A stretch of DNA of 39,930 nt from positions 1 through 39,930 of the forward strand of contig JAAYEI010000040.1 in NCBI GenBank assembly GCA_012728815.1. Reading direction: 5' to 3'. Source of the DNA: Clostridiales bacterium (GTDB lineage Bacteria; Bacillota; Clostridia; Christensenellales; Aristaeellaceae). The notes beneath the pieces were generated by a model. That model saw only the letters and a list, made by a program, of their open reading frames with translations. It made no database searches and had not been told where the DNA came from. This document shows, in pieces, positions 8,761 through 19,164 of the stretch; position 1 is the stretch's first letter, and each line of letters starts with the position of its first letter. Both the position numbers and the translations under genes were made by a program.

Positions 8761-8886
8761 CGGCCATGTGAGGCGGAAAGCCGTTTCAGGGAAAACCGCC
8801 AGCACACAGTCCCCGGCACTACCCGCCCCAACGTGTCACCCTCGCTTGCTGAACATCCCTCGCGCCAGGTCCCCGAAAAATCGCAC

Positions 8887-8915
8887 TTGCGCTTTTTGAC
8901 AGACCTTGCTATACT
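8887..8915 (+). promoter_or_regulatory. promoter of tRNA-Arg
   Basis: TTGCGC at 8887-8892 and TATACT at 8910-8915 are separated by 17 bp, 23 nt before the mature tRNA 5' end. Confidence 0.65.
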
Positions 8916-8938
8916 CATCAAGCTGTCAAACAGCGCCT

Positions 8939-9015
8939 GCGCCTTTAGCTCAGCTGGATAGAGTGCATGACTACGAATCATGAGGTCAGGAGTTCGAATC
9001 TCTTAAGGCGCGCCA
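8939..9015 (+). tRNA. tRNA-Arg (anticodon ACG)
   Basis: This is a 77-nt cloverleaf. The acceptor stem is GCGCCTT with AAGGCGC, and the discriminator is G followed by encoded CCA. The anticodon stem CATGA/TCATG carries the loop CTACGAA (anticodon ACG, read as ICG after deamination). The T-loop is TTCGAAT. It reads CGU/CGC/CGA codons. It has its own promoter and terminator and is a single-gene transcript. Confidence 0.96.
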
Positions 9016-9017
9016 GC

Positions 9018-9047
9018 AGAACCCCGCATTCAGTGCGGGGTTCTTTC
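9018..9047 (+). terminator. terminator of tRNA-Arg
   Basis: An 11-bp perfect stem (AGAACCCCGCA with TGCGGGGTTCT) around loop TTCAG begins 3 nt after the tRNA CCA, followed by a short T-rich tail. Confidence 0.8.
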
Positions 9048-9252
9048 ATCCGGAAAGATGCACGATACGGTGACCCAAACGCCGGTCCGCCATTGGCCCG
9101 CGCAGCCCGTTTTGAGTGAATATCAGTAGTTGCCGCCGGGTAAGCAAAGCATTCATTCCATCAGGCCAAAGCAGGAGTGGACGGCGGCTTTTTTGATGCG
9201 GACGCGGCGCCCGGCGTGTGCCGGAAGCAGGCAGAGCAACCGCGCGGGCCGC

Positions 9253-9405
9253 GGTGGCCCAGTCCACCTCGGCGCCATCGGCATCAACCTGTCCGCGCTG
9301 GCGGGCTACCGGGTGGCCGGCACCCCGGGCGCGGCCATCAACTGCCTGGCCATGGGGTTTCCATTGTTTTTAAACGCAATCATTTTATCCCTTATTCCAT
9401 TTGCT
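9253..9405 (+). pseudogene. remnant of a membrane transporter, possibly chromate-transporter type
   Basis: In one frame this stretch reads GAIGINLSALAGYRVAGTPG, then a hydrophobic stretch. That resembles the conserved region of CHR-family chromate transporters, where an asparagine/threonine-rich helix is followed by GYxVAGxPGA. It has no start codon, no ribosome site and no continuation, and it runs into the 3' end of the minus-strand gene uxaE. The rest of the 9048-9391 gap shows nothing recognisable. The assignment to the chromate family is tentative. Confidence 0.35.
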
Positions 9406-10843
9406 TCCCCGCCAGCAGCAAATCCAGGTGCCTGCCGATGTGGCGGTCCAACAAACGGGCGTAGTCCTCTTTGTACTTTTCCCAGAAGCGGTAGAGCTCA
9501 TCCCGCAGCAGACTGCCGCCATCTTCTTTTTTGGCGGTCAGGATGAGCCCGTAGGTGATGTGCAGCACCTGGCGCGCGTCATCCCGGTCCATCAGGGCGG
9601 GCAGGTCACTGTCCGCCATTTGGGTGATGTCCGGCAGTTGCTCTGGCCGGCCGTTCACGTGGTAGTAGGCGCTGGCTGCCTCATAACTGGAAAGCGCGAA
9701 GGCGTGCACGCGCCGGTAGAGGGCCCGGTCCTTCATGGCCGCCAGGCGCACCGCCTCCAGCCAGTTGGTGCCCGCCGTTTTCAGGTGGAACACGCCGTGG
9801 GTGATCCTTCCCACCGAGGGGAAGACGGAAAACTTGTCCGAGCCCGAGTGCAGGCTCACCTTGTACCCGAAATGCTGCGCGATGGCGGCGTGCTGCTTCA
9901 TCTCGGCGTCAAACTGCTGAATGTCCCCGATATAGTCAATCCCCTTTTGAAATTCCCCGCAGAAGCGCGGCGCCATCGACTGGAAGCGCACGCCGGCCCG
10001 GGTCAGCTCGTTGGCCACAAAGAAATGTTGGGTTGGGGTGGTGGGGGTGCTGGTCTCGTCTATGGAAATCTCAAAGTCCCCCGTACGCCCCCTGATGAAG
10101 CGCTCATGGACTTCCTTCATGAAGTTGATGGCCTCGCCGTAAACCAGCTGGCAGCGCGCCAGCTCCGCCCGGTCAAAGCGCAGGTTGATACCGCCCTCCA
10201 GGGTGAAAATTTTGTCCGCGTATAAGCTTTCCAATGCCGTGTCCGGGATGTAGGCGGTCTCCAGCTCCGCTTCGTTCATGTACGCCGCCTGGTTGCGGAT
10301 GTGCTCGGAGCAGTCCAGCGTAATCATCGAAAAGCCGCAGTCCAGCGCGTACTGGATTTCCTCATGCTTTTTCAGGTGGTCGCCGTCCGCGCCCCAGCCC
10401 TCCGTCCAGCCCTCGCGGAAAACCGCCCAGCTGGCGCAGTCCAACACCTGCCCATAGCTGCGGCCGGTCAGGTTCAGTTCCCTGATGGACTGTTGCGCCA
10501 GCACCGGGAAGACCCCGGGGTGCCGCCGGAAGGCGCGCAGGTGCCCGGGCGTGGCCAGGCCCAGGCGGTCGCCCACGCCAATGGAACAGGTGCCACTCAG
10601 CCCCGGCCGCGGCGCGGTGAAGGGCAGCACCGCCCGCAGCCGCTTGGCGTTGTGGTGGCTCAGTTCCGCCAGCAGGCAGGGCCTGCCTTCATACTCAAAG
10701 GCATTTCCCTCAAAGCCCAGGCTTTCGCCCAGCACCAGCAGGCGGTCGCCTTTGTCCGTCTGCGCCATGCAAATGGTATGCCCCTCAACCTGTTGGACGG
10801 AGTTCTTGTAAACCTTGTAACCGGCCTGTTTGTATTCGCCCAT
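9392..10843 (-). CDS. uxaE: tagaturonate/fructuronate epimerase
   Basis: This is a 483-residue cytosolic metal-dependent epimerase that interconverts D-tagaturonate and D-fructuronate. It lets galacturonate enter the fructuronate branch of hexuronate degradation. Recognised by overall similarity to the UxaE family, including the segments EISIDETSTPTTPTQH, GVRFQSMAPRFCGEFQKG and KVSLHSGSDKFSVFP, which carry the likely metal and substrate ligands (Asp, His, Glu). The length matches the family. It lies 10 nt downstream of uxaC in the same operon, which supports the role. No uxuA, uxuB or regulator is present in the window. The stop lies at 9392-9394, and no convincing terminator follows. Confidence 0.88.
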   Translation of the reverse strand: MGEYKQAGYKVYKNSVQQVEGHTICMAQTDKGDRLLVLGESLGFEGNAFEYEGRPCLLAELSHHNAKRLRAVLPFTAPRPGLSGTCSIGVGDRLGLATPGHLRAFRRHPGVFPVLAQQSIRELNLTGRSYGQVLDCASWAVFREGWTEGWGADGDHLKKHEEIQYALDCGFSMITLDCSEHIRNQAAYMNEAELETAYIPDTALESLYADKIFTLEGGINLRFDRAELARCQLVYGEAINFMKEVHERFIRGRTGDFEISIDETSTPTTPTQHFFVANELTRAGVRFQSMAPRFCGEFQKGIDYIGDIQQFDAEMKQHAAIAQHFGYKVSLHSGSDKFSVFPSVGRITHGVFHLKTAGTNWLEAVRLAAMKDRALYRRVHAFALSSYEAASAYYHVNGRPEQLPDITQMADSDLPALMDRDDARQVLHITYGLILTAKKEDGGSLLRDELYRFWEKYKEDYARLLDRHIGRHLDLLLAGKQME

Positions 10844-10853
10844 TGCCTGCTCC

Positions 10854-12251
10854 TTATGCCAGGTTCAGGTAGCTGACCGCGTTGTTGTAGCAGATATCTT
10901 TGACCAATTGTGTCAGCGCCTGTTCATCCTGGGGGTACTCGCCCCGCTCCACCCAATCCCCCAACAGGTCGCACAGCACCCGGCGGAAGTATTCATGCCG
11001 GGTATAGGACAGCAGGCTGCGCGAGTCGGTCAGCATGCCGATGAAGGTGCCCAGCACCCCGGTGTCCGCCAGGTTGCGCAGCTGCTGCGCCATGCCCAGC
11101 CGGGTGTCGTTGAACCACCAGGCGCTGCCGTGCTGCATCTTGCCGGGTGTCTCCCCGTCCTGGAAGCCGCCCAGCACGGTGGTGATCTGCGCGTTGTCAT
11201 TGGGGTTGAGGGAGTAGACGATGGTGCGGGGCAGCCCGCCCCGGGCCTGCATCAGGCCCAGCAGGGCCGCCAGGTCCCGTCCGCTGTCCGCGCAGCCCCA
11301 GATGGCGTCAAACCCGCTGTCCGGGCCCAGCGCAGCAAAGGCCTGGGGGTTCACATCCCGCAGCGCGCCGTAATGCAACTGCATGGCCAGGCCCCGCGCC
11401 CGGTACAGCCCGGCCAGGCGGCACAGCAGTTCCGCCCGGTAGCTGTCCGCTTCCTGCGGGCTGAGGGGCTGGCCAGCCAGCGCCTTTTGCAGCGCGGCCT
11501 CCGGCGCCTGGCTGATGGCGCCTGGCAGGCGGCCCAGCCCGTGGTCGCTGAGCCTGCAGCCCAGGGCCATGAACGCATCCAGTCGCCTGGCCAGCGCGCC
11601 CTCAAGGCTGTCCAGGTCAGCAATCCTCGTGCCGCTGGCCTGCGCCAGCTGCCTGATGTAGTCCAGGAAGCCGGGCTTGTCAATGTTCAGCGCCCGGTCC
11701 GGGCGGAAGGTGGGCAGCACGCGCACGGTCATTGACCCGTCCCGCGCGAGCCGCTGGTGCCAAGCCAGGTCATCCACCGGGTCATCCGTGGTGCAGATGA
11801 CCTGCACCCGGGAGCGCACGATGATCTGCCGCGCACTCAGGGCTGGCAGCCGCTGACCGGCCTTCTCCCAGATGCCGGCGCAGCTGTCCGGCCCCAGCGG
11901 CTCATGGATGTCAAAGTAGCGCTGCAGCTCCAGGTGGGTCCAGTGATACAGCGGGTTGCCAATCAGGCGGGGCAGGACAGCCGCCCAGCGCTCAAACTTT
12001 TCATAGGGGCTGGCGTCTCCCGTGATGTAGCGTTCCGGTACGCCGCAGGCGCGCAGGGCACGCCACTTGTAGTGGTCCCCGCCCAGCCACAGGGCGGCCA
12101 GGTCCGGATACACCCGGTCCTCAAAGATGTCCCGGGCTTCAATGTGGCAGTGGTAGTCGATGATGGGCATCTTCGCCGCCACCTGGTGGTAGAGCCGCCT
12201 GGCGGTGGGCCCGCGCAGCAGAAAATCCTGGTTCATGAAGGCGTTTGCCAT
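10854..12251 (-). CDS. uxaC: glucuronate/galacturonate isomerase
   Basis: UxaC isomerises D-glucuronate to D-fructuronate and D-galacturonate to D-tagaturonate, the first cytosolic step of hexuronate catabolism. It is a 466-residue member of the amidohydrolase-like superfamily. Visible signatures are IIDYHCHIEARDIFED (metal-binding HxH), VICTTDDPVDDLAWHQ and the C-terminal YTRHEYFRRVLCDLLGDWV. The start at 12251 is chosen because AAGGAGG precedes it. An upstream in-frame extension to 12335 lacks a ribosome site and overlaps the promoter. It is the first gene of uxaC-uxaE, with the two enzymes acting in sequence. The likely carbon source is pectin- or glucuronan-derived uronic acids. Confidence 0.95.
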   Translation of the reverse strand: MANAFMNQDFLLRGPTARRLYHQVAAKMPIIDYHCHIEARDIFEDRVYPDLAALWLGGDHYKWRALRACGVPERYITGDASPYEKFERWAAVLPRLIGNPLYHWTHLELQRYFDIHEPLGPDSCAGIWEKAGQRLPALSARQIIVRSRVQVICTTDDPVDDLAWHQRLARDGSMTVRVLPTFRPDRALNIDKPGFLDYIRQLAQASGTRIADLDSLEGALARRLDAFMALGCRLSDHGLGRLPGAISQAPEAALQKALAGQPLSPQEADSYRAELLCRLAGLYRARGLAMQLHYGALRDVNPQAFAALGPDSGFDAIWGCADSGRDLAALLGLMQARGGLPRTIVYSLNPNDNAQITTVLGGFQDGETPGKMQHGSAWWFNDTRLGMAQQLRNLADTGVLGTFIGMLTDSRSLLSYTRHEYFRRVLCDLLGDWVERGEYPQDEQALTQLVKDICYNNAVSYLNLA

Positions 12252-12306
12252 GCGCACCTCCTTGATGTCATCGGGCCTTTTCAGTGTGCAGAAGCTGATT
12301 GACACC

Positions 12307-12335
12307 ATGATAATCAGCCCGGCGCCTGATTTCAA
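12307..12335 (-). promoter_or_regulatory. promoter of uxaC-uxaE
   Basis: On the minus strand, TTGAAA (12330-12335) and TATCAT (12307-12312) are separated by 17 bp. This promoter diverges from that of the EF-G-like gene, with about 30 bp of extremely GC-rich, CG-alternating sequence between the two -35 boxes. Confidence 0.6.
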
Positions 12336-12365
12336 GCGCGGCCCGCGCGCCGCGCGCCCCCTTGC

Positions 12366-12394
12366 TTGTCACCACCCCATCCTTATGGTAGAAT
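12366..12394 (+). promoter_or_regulatory. promoter of the EF-G-like gene
   Basis: TTGTCA at 12366-12371 and TAGAAT at 12389-12394 are separated by 17 bp. Confidence 0.6.
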
Positions 12395-12451
12395 ATCCGG
12401 TGTTGTAACAAAACAGCGAGCGATCGCAATTTGAATACGGGGGGAAGACAG

Positions 12452-14533
12452 ATGGCTGAATATCAGACCAAGGACCTGAGGAACATCGCCTTGATGGGAC
12501 ATGGCAGCGAGGGCAAGACCACCCTGGCGGAGGCCATGCTCTTTGCTGCGGGCAACATTGACCGCCAGGGCAAGGTGGAGGACGGCAACACCACCACCGA
12601 CTTTGACCCGGAGGAGACCAAGCGCGGCATTTCCATCTCCGCGGCCATGGCGCCGGTGGAGTGGAAGAATGTCAAGCTGAACCTGGTGGACATCCCGGGC
12701 TATTTTGACTTCGTGGGCGAGGCCGTGGGGCCCCTGAGCGTGGTGCGCACCGTGGGCATCGTGATGTCCTCCGTGGGGGGCATCAGCGTGGGTGCGGAAA
12801 AGGCCTGGGACGCCGCCGTGAAGCAGGGCAACGCGCGCATGATCATCATCAACCAGATGGATCGCGAGAACGCCGATTATGACAAGGTGCTCCACCTGCT
12901 GCGCGACAAGTACGGCACCAGCGTGGTGCCGCTGATTGTGCCCATTGGCAGCGCGTCCGGCTTCAAGGGCGTGGTCAACCTGCTGGAGAACAAGGCCTTT
13001 GAGGGGGCGGGCAAGGCGCTCAAGGAGGTGCCGGTGCCCGCGGACCTGGAGGGCCAGGTAGCCCAGTATATCGAGGAGATCACGGAGGCCGCGGCCGAGG
13101 CGGATGATGAGCTGCTGGAGAAGTACTTTGATGCAGGCGAGCTCACCCATGAGGAGATCCTGGTGGGCTTCCGCAAGGGCATGCAGGCTGGCAAGATTGT
13201 GCCGGTGGTGGCGGTCTCCGCGCTGACCGGCGTGGGCGTGGCCAAGCTGATGGACATGATGGTGGACTACCTCAACTCCCCCGCCGGGGTGGTGATGGAG
13301 GGGGTCAACCCCAAGACCGATGAGCCGGTGGAGCGCCGCTGCGACAACGCGGAGCCCTTCTCCGCCTATGTATTCAAAACCGTGACCGACCCCTTTGTGG
13401 GCAAGCTGTCCCTGGTCAAGGTCACCTCGGGCACCCTCACCCCGGCGACCGCCCTGTACAACGCCAACCAGGAGAAGGCCGAGAAGGCTGGCGGGCTGTT
13501 TGTCATGCGCGGCAAGAAGCAGACCAACGTGCCCCAGCTCAACGCCGGGGACATCGGCGCCCTGAGCAAGCTCAACTTCACCGCCACGGGCGACACCCTC
13601 TGCGACCCGGGCAACCTGGTCAAGTTCCCGCCCATCACCTTCCCCCTGCCCAGCATCTCCAAGGCTATCTTCGCCACCAAGCAGGGCGAGGAGGACAAGG
13701 TCTTCACCGGCCTGGCCCGCCTGCAGGAGGAGGACCCCTCCATCCAGACCAGCAAGAACGCCGAGACCACCGAGACCCTGCTGTCCGGCCAAGGCGAGCT
13801 GCACCTGGACGTGGTGCGCTCCAAGCTGGCCAGCAAGTTTGGCGCCACGGCCAGCCTGGAGGACCCCAAGGTGCCCTACCGGGAGACCATCCGCAAGACG
13901 GTTTCCGCCCAGGGCCGCCACAAGAAGCAGTCCGGCGGCCATGGCCAGTTTGGCGATGTGTGGATCGAGTTCTCCCCCATCGGGGACACCAACGTTGAGT
14001 TTGAGTTTGTGGACGCGGTGGTGGGCGGCGTGGTGCCGCGCAACTTCATCCCCTCGGTGGAAAAGGGCCTGCGCGAGAACATCGTGCGGGGTGTGCTGGC
14101 GGGCTACCCCATGGTGGGCCTGCGCGCCAAGCTGTATGACGGCTCCTACCACGCGGTGGACTCTTCTGAAATGGCGTTCAAGACCGCTGCCCGCATCGCC
14201 TATCGCAAGGGCTGCCAGGAGGCCAGCCCCGTGCTGCTGGAGCCCATCATGCACGTGGAGGTGCTGGTGCCCGATGAGTACATGGGCGACATCATGGGCG
14301 ACATCAACAAGCGCCGCGGCCGCATCATGGGCATGAACCAGGTGGACGGCCTGCAGCAGGTGGTGGCCGAGGTGCCCCAGGCGGAGATGTTCAAGTACGC
14401 CACCGACCTGCGCTCCATGACCCAGGCGCGCGGCTCCTTCACGATGAGTTTCGAGCGCTATGAAGAGGTGCCCGGCGACGTGTCCAAGAAGATTGTGGAC
14501 AGCGCCAAGAAGGACGAGGAAGACGAGGATTAA
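12452..14533 (+). CDS. elongation factor G-like GTPase (EF-G2 type)
   Basis: This is a 693-residue translational GTPase with EF-G domain order: G domain (about 1-270), domain II, III, IV (with the PYRETIRKTV stretch) and V. The G1 loop is GHGSEGKTT (residues 16-24) in place of AHIDAGKTT. G3 is DIPGYFDF, where canonical EF-G has DTPGHVDF. G4 is NQMD, where canonical EF-G has NKMD. These deviations mark the EF-G2/EF-G-like clade, which usually coexists with a true fusA and may act in translocation, recycling or stress. ATG 12452 follows GGGGGGA. The TTG at 12431 is a less likely start. It is monocistronic, with its own promoter and terminator. The exact cellular role is not deducible. Confidence 0.88.
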   Translation: MAEYQTKDLRNIALMGHGSEGKTTLAEAMLFAAGNIDRQGKVEDGNTTTDFDPEETKRGISISAAMAPVEWKNVKLNLVDIPGYFDFVGEAVGPLSVVRTVGIVMSSVGGISVGAEKAWDAAVKQGNARMIIINQMDRENADYDKVLHLLRDKYGTSVVPLIVPIGSASGFKGVVNLLENKAFEGAGKALKEVPVPADLEGQVAQYIEEITEAAAEADDELLEKYFDAGELTHEEILVGFRKGMQAGKIVPVVAVSALTGVGVAKLMDMMVDYLNSPAGVVMEGVNPKTDEPVERRCDNAEPFSAYVFKTVTDPFVGKLSLVKVTSGTLTPATALYNANQEKAEKAGGLFVMRGKKQTNVPQLNAGDIGALSKLNFTATGDTLCDPGNLVKFPPITFPLPSISKAIFATKQGEEDKVFTGLARLQEEDPSIQTSKNAETTETLLSGQGELHLDVVRSKLASKFGATASLEDPKVPYRETIRKTVSAQGRHKKQSGGHGQFGDVWIEFSPIGDTNVEFEFVDAVVGGVVPRNFIPSVEKGLRENIVRGVLAGYPMVGLRAKLYDGSYHAVDSSEMAFKTAARIAYRKGCQEASPVLLEPIMHVEVLVPDEYMGDIMGDINKRRGRIMGMNQVDGLQQVVAEVPQAEMFKYATDLRSMTQARGSFTMSFERYEEVPGDVSKKIVDSAKKDEEDED

Positions 14534-14555
14534 CCCCCGCTTCCCCATACGATTC

Positions 14556-14586
14556 AAGGGGCTGCCGCGACCGCGGCAGCCCTTTT
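14556..14586 (+). terminator. terminator of the EF-G-like gene
   Basis: GGGCTGCCGC pairs with GCGGCAGCCC around a GACC loop, with AA/TT extension and a TTTT tail. Confidence 0.85.
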
Positions 14587-14668
14587 GCCTGCCTCATGCA
14601 GCCCCGGATGGGGTTTAAGCCTGGCCTTCCGGTGGACACCGCAGGCGCTGCCTGATGCGCGGCCTCCC

Positions 14669-14697
14669 TTGAACCCGGCCTGCGCTTGCGCTATACT
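14669..14697 (+). promoter_or_regulatory. promoter of hprK-glcK-asnS
   Basis: TTGAAC at 14669-14674 and TATACT at 14692-14697 are separated by 17 bp, about 41 nt before the hprK start. Confidence 0.65.
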
Positions 14698-14738
14698 CTT
14701 CGCCAGATGCGGGCCCACGGGCCAAAAGGCGGTGACAC

Positions 14739-15650
14739 TTGGTTAATCTGGCGGATCTGATCCGGAACCTGAACCTCAGGGTGCTCTCCCCCAGCACCCG
14801 GGAGGAGCTGGCCATTGACGCGGCGGAGTTCAACCGCCCCGGGCTTCAGCTCAGCGGGTATTATGAGCATTTTGCCATGGAGCGCCCCCAGATCTTCGGC
14901 AACGCCGAGATGGGCTACCTGATGGGCCTGCCGGAGAAGGACAGGCTGGCCGCCATCAAGCGCTTCTTTTCCTACGACATCCCCTGCGTCATCCTCTGCC
15001 GCGGGCACACCCTGACTCCGGACATGCTGGCGCTGGCCCGGGCGCGCAACCTGCCGGTGCTGGGCTCTGACATGTCCACCACGGTGTTCATCGTGTCGGC
15101 CATCATGTACCTCAACCGCGTGCTGGCCCCGCGCATGACCATGCACGCCGTGCTGGTGGATGTCTACGGCGTGGGCGTGCTGCTCACCGGGGATTCGGGC
15201 GTGGGCAAGAGCGAGGCGGCCCTGGAGCTGGTCAAGCGCGGGCACCAGCTGGTGGCCGATGACGTGGTGGACATCTGCCGGGTCAACGAGACCCGCCTGG
15301 TGGGCGAGGCGCCGGAGACCATCCGCCACTTCATGGAGATCCGCGGCATCGGCATCATCGACATCCGCCAGATGTACGGCATCGGCTCGGTGCTGATGAG
15401 CAAGTCCATTGACCTGGAAATCCATTTGGAGCAGTGGAACGAGGCCAAGGAGTACGATCGCCTGGGCCTGGACGACAAGTTCACCACCATCATGGAGGTC
15501 CAGGTGCCCACCCTGGTGCTGCCGGTCAAGCCCGGGCGCAACCTGGCCATCATCATTGAGGTGGCCGCGCGCAACCTCAGCCTCAAGCGCATGGGCTATT
15601 CCGCCGCGCGCGAGCTGGATCGCCGCCTGGGCGACCTGATGAACCAATAG
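14739..15650 (+). CDS. hprK: HPr kinase/phosphorylase
   Basis: HprK phosphorylates Ser46 of the phosphocarrier HPr in response to glycolytic intermediates and reverses the reaction with phosphate. It controls catabolite repression through CcpA in Firmicutes. At 303 residues it is full length. Visible are catalytic His136 in MTMHAVLVDVYG, the P-loop GDSGVGKSE (151-159), the DDV of the Walker B-like loop (174-176) and the family signature MEIRGIGIIDI (199-209). The start is TTG, with AAAAGGCGGTGA just upstream. A glucokinase gene follows 14 nt later, an arrangement that joins sugar phosphorylation to catabolite signalling. It is the first gene of a three-gene transcript. Confidence 0.96.
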   Translation: MVNLADLIRNLNLRVLSPSTREELAIDAAEFNRPGLQLSGYYEHFAMERPQIFGNAEMGYLMGLPEKDRLAAIKRFFSYDIPCVILCRGHTLTPDMLALARARNLPVLGSDMSTTVFIVSAIMYLNRVLAPRMTMHAVLVDVYGVGVLLTGDSGVGKSEAALELVKRGHQLVADDVVDICRVNETRLVGEAPETIRHFMEIRGIGIIDIRQMYGIGSVLMSKSIDLEIHLEQWNEAKEYDRLGLDDKFTTIMEVQVPTLVLPVKPGRNLAIIIEVAARNLSLKRMGYSAARELDRRLGDLMNQ

Positions 15651-15664
15651 GCGGAGGTGCTGCA

Positions 15665-16626
15665 ATGTTCTACATCGGCATCGACCTGGGCGGCACCCAC
15701 ATCGCCGCCGGGGTGACGGACAGCGCGGGCCGGATCCTGGCCCGCGACAGCACCCCAACCCGGGCGGAACGCCCCTACCAGGCCGTCATCGCGGACATGG
15801 CCGCCTGCGCCCTGTCTGCGCTGGACCAGTCCGGCCACAGCCTGGAGGAGGTGGCTGCCCTGGGGGTGGGCATCCCCGGCATCGCCCAGAATGACCGCGG
15901 CGTGGTCATCTTCTGCACCAACCTGGGCTGGGAGCAGGTGCCCCTCCGGGAGGAGCTGCAGCGCTACATTGACAAGCCCGTGTTCATCGACAACGACGCC
16001 ACCCTGGCCGGCCTTGCCGAGAGCATGGCCGGGGTCAGCCGCGGGGCCTCCTCCAGCGTGTTTTTGACCCTGGGCACCGGGGTGGGCGGGGGCATCATCT
16101 TTGACGGCAAGCCCTGGACCGGTGCCCATGGCGTGGCCAGCGAGCTGGGCCACCTCACCCTGGCGCTGGACGGCGTGCCCTGTACCTGCGGAAAGGACGG
16201 TTGCCTGGAGCGCTACTGCTCGGCCACTGCGCTGATCCGCCTGGCAAAGGAGGCGCTGGCGGAGCGGCCTGACAGCCAGATGCTGCGGCTGGCCGGCAGC
16301 CCGGAGGGCATAGACGGCAAGCTGGTCATTGACTGCGCCCGCGCGGGCGACCCGGCCGCCCTGGCTGCCTTCGAGCGCTACACCAGGTACCTGGCGCTGG
16401 CCATCAACACCATCGTTTCCTTCATCGACCCGCAGATGATTGTGCTGGGCGGGGGCATCAGCCAGGCTGGTGCCTTCCTGCTGGACGCGGTGCGGGCAAA
16501 AATCCCCCAATACCTGATGTTCAAGACCATGCCCTTTGGGCGCGTGGAGCTGGCCGTGCTGGGCAACAGCGCGGGCATCATCGGCGCGGCCATGCTGGGC
16601 AAGGTGCTCAAGGAGGGCGAATCCCT

Positions 16627-16630
<4 letters not shown>
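15665..16630 (+). CDS. glcK: ROK-family glucokinase
   Basis: This is a 321-residue cytosolic sugar kinase of the ROK family that most likely makes glucose 6-phosphate from ATP and glucose. It has the N-terminal phosphate-binding loop [12 protein letters not shown], the catalytic segment with [11 protein letters not shown], the ATP-binding glycine run [10 protein letters not shown] and the zinc-binding motif [13 protein letters not shown] following GHLTL. There is no DNA-binding domain, so it is a kinase and not a ROK repressor. Substrate specificity (glucose, mannose or N-acetylhexosamine) cannot be read from sequence alone. GGCGGAGG precedes the ATG. Its stop overlaps the GTG start of asnS by 4 nt. 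Confidence 0.9.
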
Positions 16631-18015
<1,385 letters not shown>

Positions 18016-18059
18016 GGCCTGTTGGCCCCGGCCAGGCCTGCCCCCCTCAAACCTCGTCA

Positions 18060-18091
18060 TAAAAATATCTCCGCCCGGCAGCGCCGGGCGG
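18060..18091 (-). terminator. terminator of the PIG-L/galE operon
   Basis: CCGCCCGGC pairs with GCCGGGCGG around a 3-nt loop. On the minus strand the stem is followed by an ATATTTTTAT run, so it ends the leftward galE transcript. It may also slow the rightward asnS transcript. Confidence 0.75.
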
Positions 18092-18122
18092 TGCATGGTG
18101 TATATGGGCAATCAGCAGCGGG

Positions 18123-19139
18123 TCAGGCGCCCCGGTACCCCTGCGGGTTGTTCTTCTGCCAGCGCCAGGCGTCCCGGCACATGTCCTCTATGCCCAGCCG
18201 CGCCTGCCAGCCCAGCAGCTCCCTGGCCAGGCCCGGGTCGGCGTACACAGTGGCGATGTCACCCGGGCGACGGGGGCCGACCACGTAGGGCACCTTCACC
18301 CGGTTCACCTTCTCAAAGGCATGGAGGATGTCCAGCACGCTGTAGCCCTGCCCGGTGCCCAGGTTGATGGCCACTGCCCCCCGGTGGGCTGCCGCGTAGT
18401 CCAGCGCCTTCAGGTGCCCCTGTGCCAGGTCCACCACATGGATGTAGTCGCGCACGCCGGTGCCGTCCGGGGTGTCGTAGTCATCCCCGTGCACCGTCAG
18501 GCGCTCAAGCCGCCCCAGGGCGGTCTGGGTGATGTAGGGCAGCAGGTTGTTGGGGATGCCGGCCGGGTCCTCGCCGATGCGGCCGGAGGGGTGGGCGCCG
18601 ATGGGGTTGAAGTAGCGCAGCAGCACGACGGACAGCCTGCTGTCCGCGGCCGCGGCGTCCCTGAGGATCTGCTCGCCCATGAACTTGGTCCAGCCATAGG
18701 GGTTGGTGCAGCCCAGGCGGGCCTCCTCCCTGAGCGGCATCCGGTTGCCCTGCTCATACACGGTGGCGGAGGAGGAGAAGATGACGTCATGCACGCCGTG
18801 GGCCGCCATCTGCCGGCACAGGGCCAGGGTGCAGCCCAGGTTGTTGGCGTAGTATTCCAGCGGGATGCTGACTGATTCGCCCACCGCCTTGAGCCCGGCG
18901 AAGTGGATGACGCTGTCCATGCGATGCGCGTAAAAGACCCGGGCCAGTTGCTCCTCATCGCGCAGGTCGAACTGGTAGAAGGCCAGCTCCCGCCCGGCCA
19001 GCTCCATCACCCGGGTGAGGGCCTGCCGGTCCGCGTTGCGCAGGTTGTCCACCACCACTACCTCATGCCCGGCCTGCAACAGCTCCAGGCAGGTGTGGGA
19101 GCCGATGTAGCCCGCGCCCCCTGTGACCAGTACCTTCAT
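18123..19139 (-). CDS. galE: UDP-glucose 4-epimerase
   Basis: GalE interconverts UDP-glucose and UDP-galactose for galactose use and for glycan precursors. It is a 338-residue short-chain dehydrogenase/reductase of extended type. The NAD-binding motif GGAGYIGSH is at residues 7-15. The catalytic Ser is in SSSATVYE, and the YxxxK pair is in NPYGWTKFM. The family segments LRYFNPIGAHPSG and GTGVRDYIHVVDLA are present. The start is set by GGGAGG upstream. It lies 25 nt downstream of the exported PIG-L deacetylase and shares its promoter, which suggests a role in sugar-nucleotide supply for surface glycans more than in galactose catabolism. No galK or galT is present. Confidence 0.96.
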   Translation of the reverse strand: MKVLVTGGAGYIGSHTCLELLQAGHEVVVVDNLRNADRQALTRVMELAGRELAFYQFDLRDEEQLARVFYAHRMDSVIHFAGLKAVGESVSIPLEYYANNLGCTLALCRQMAAHGVHDVIFSSSATVYEQGNRMPLREEARLGCTNPYGWTKFMGEQILRDAAAADSRLSVVLLRYFNPIGAHPSGRIGEDPAGIPNNLLPYITQTALGRLERLTVHGDDYDTPDGTGVRDYIHVVDLAQGHLKALDYAAAHRGAVAINLGTGQGYSVLDILHAFEKVNRVKVPYVVGPRRPGDIATVYADPGLARELLGWQARLGIEDMCRDAWRWQKNNPQGYRGA

Positions 19140-19164
19140 AAGCGCTTCCTCCCTGACATGCTGG

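Noticed and set aside
12383..14557. A 724-codon minus-strand open frame antisense to the EF-G-like gene
   Set aside because: It is the complement of a well-supported GTPase gene. Its composition is His/Leu/Gly-biased and no motif is present.
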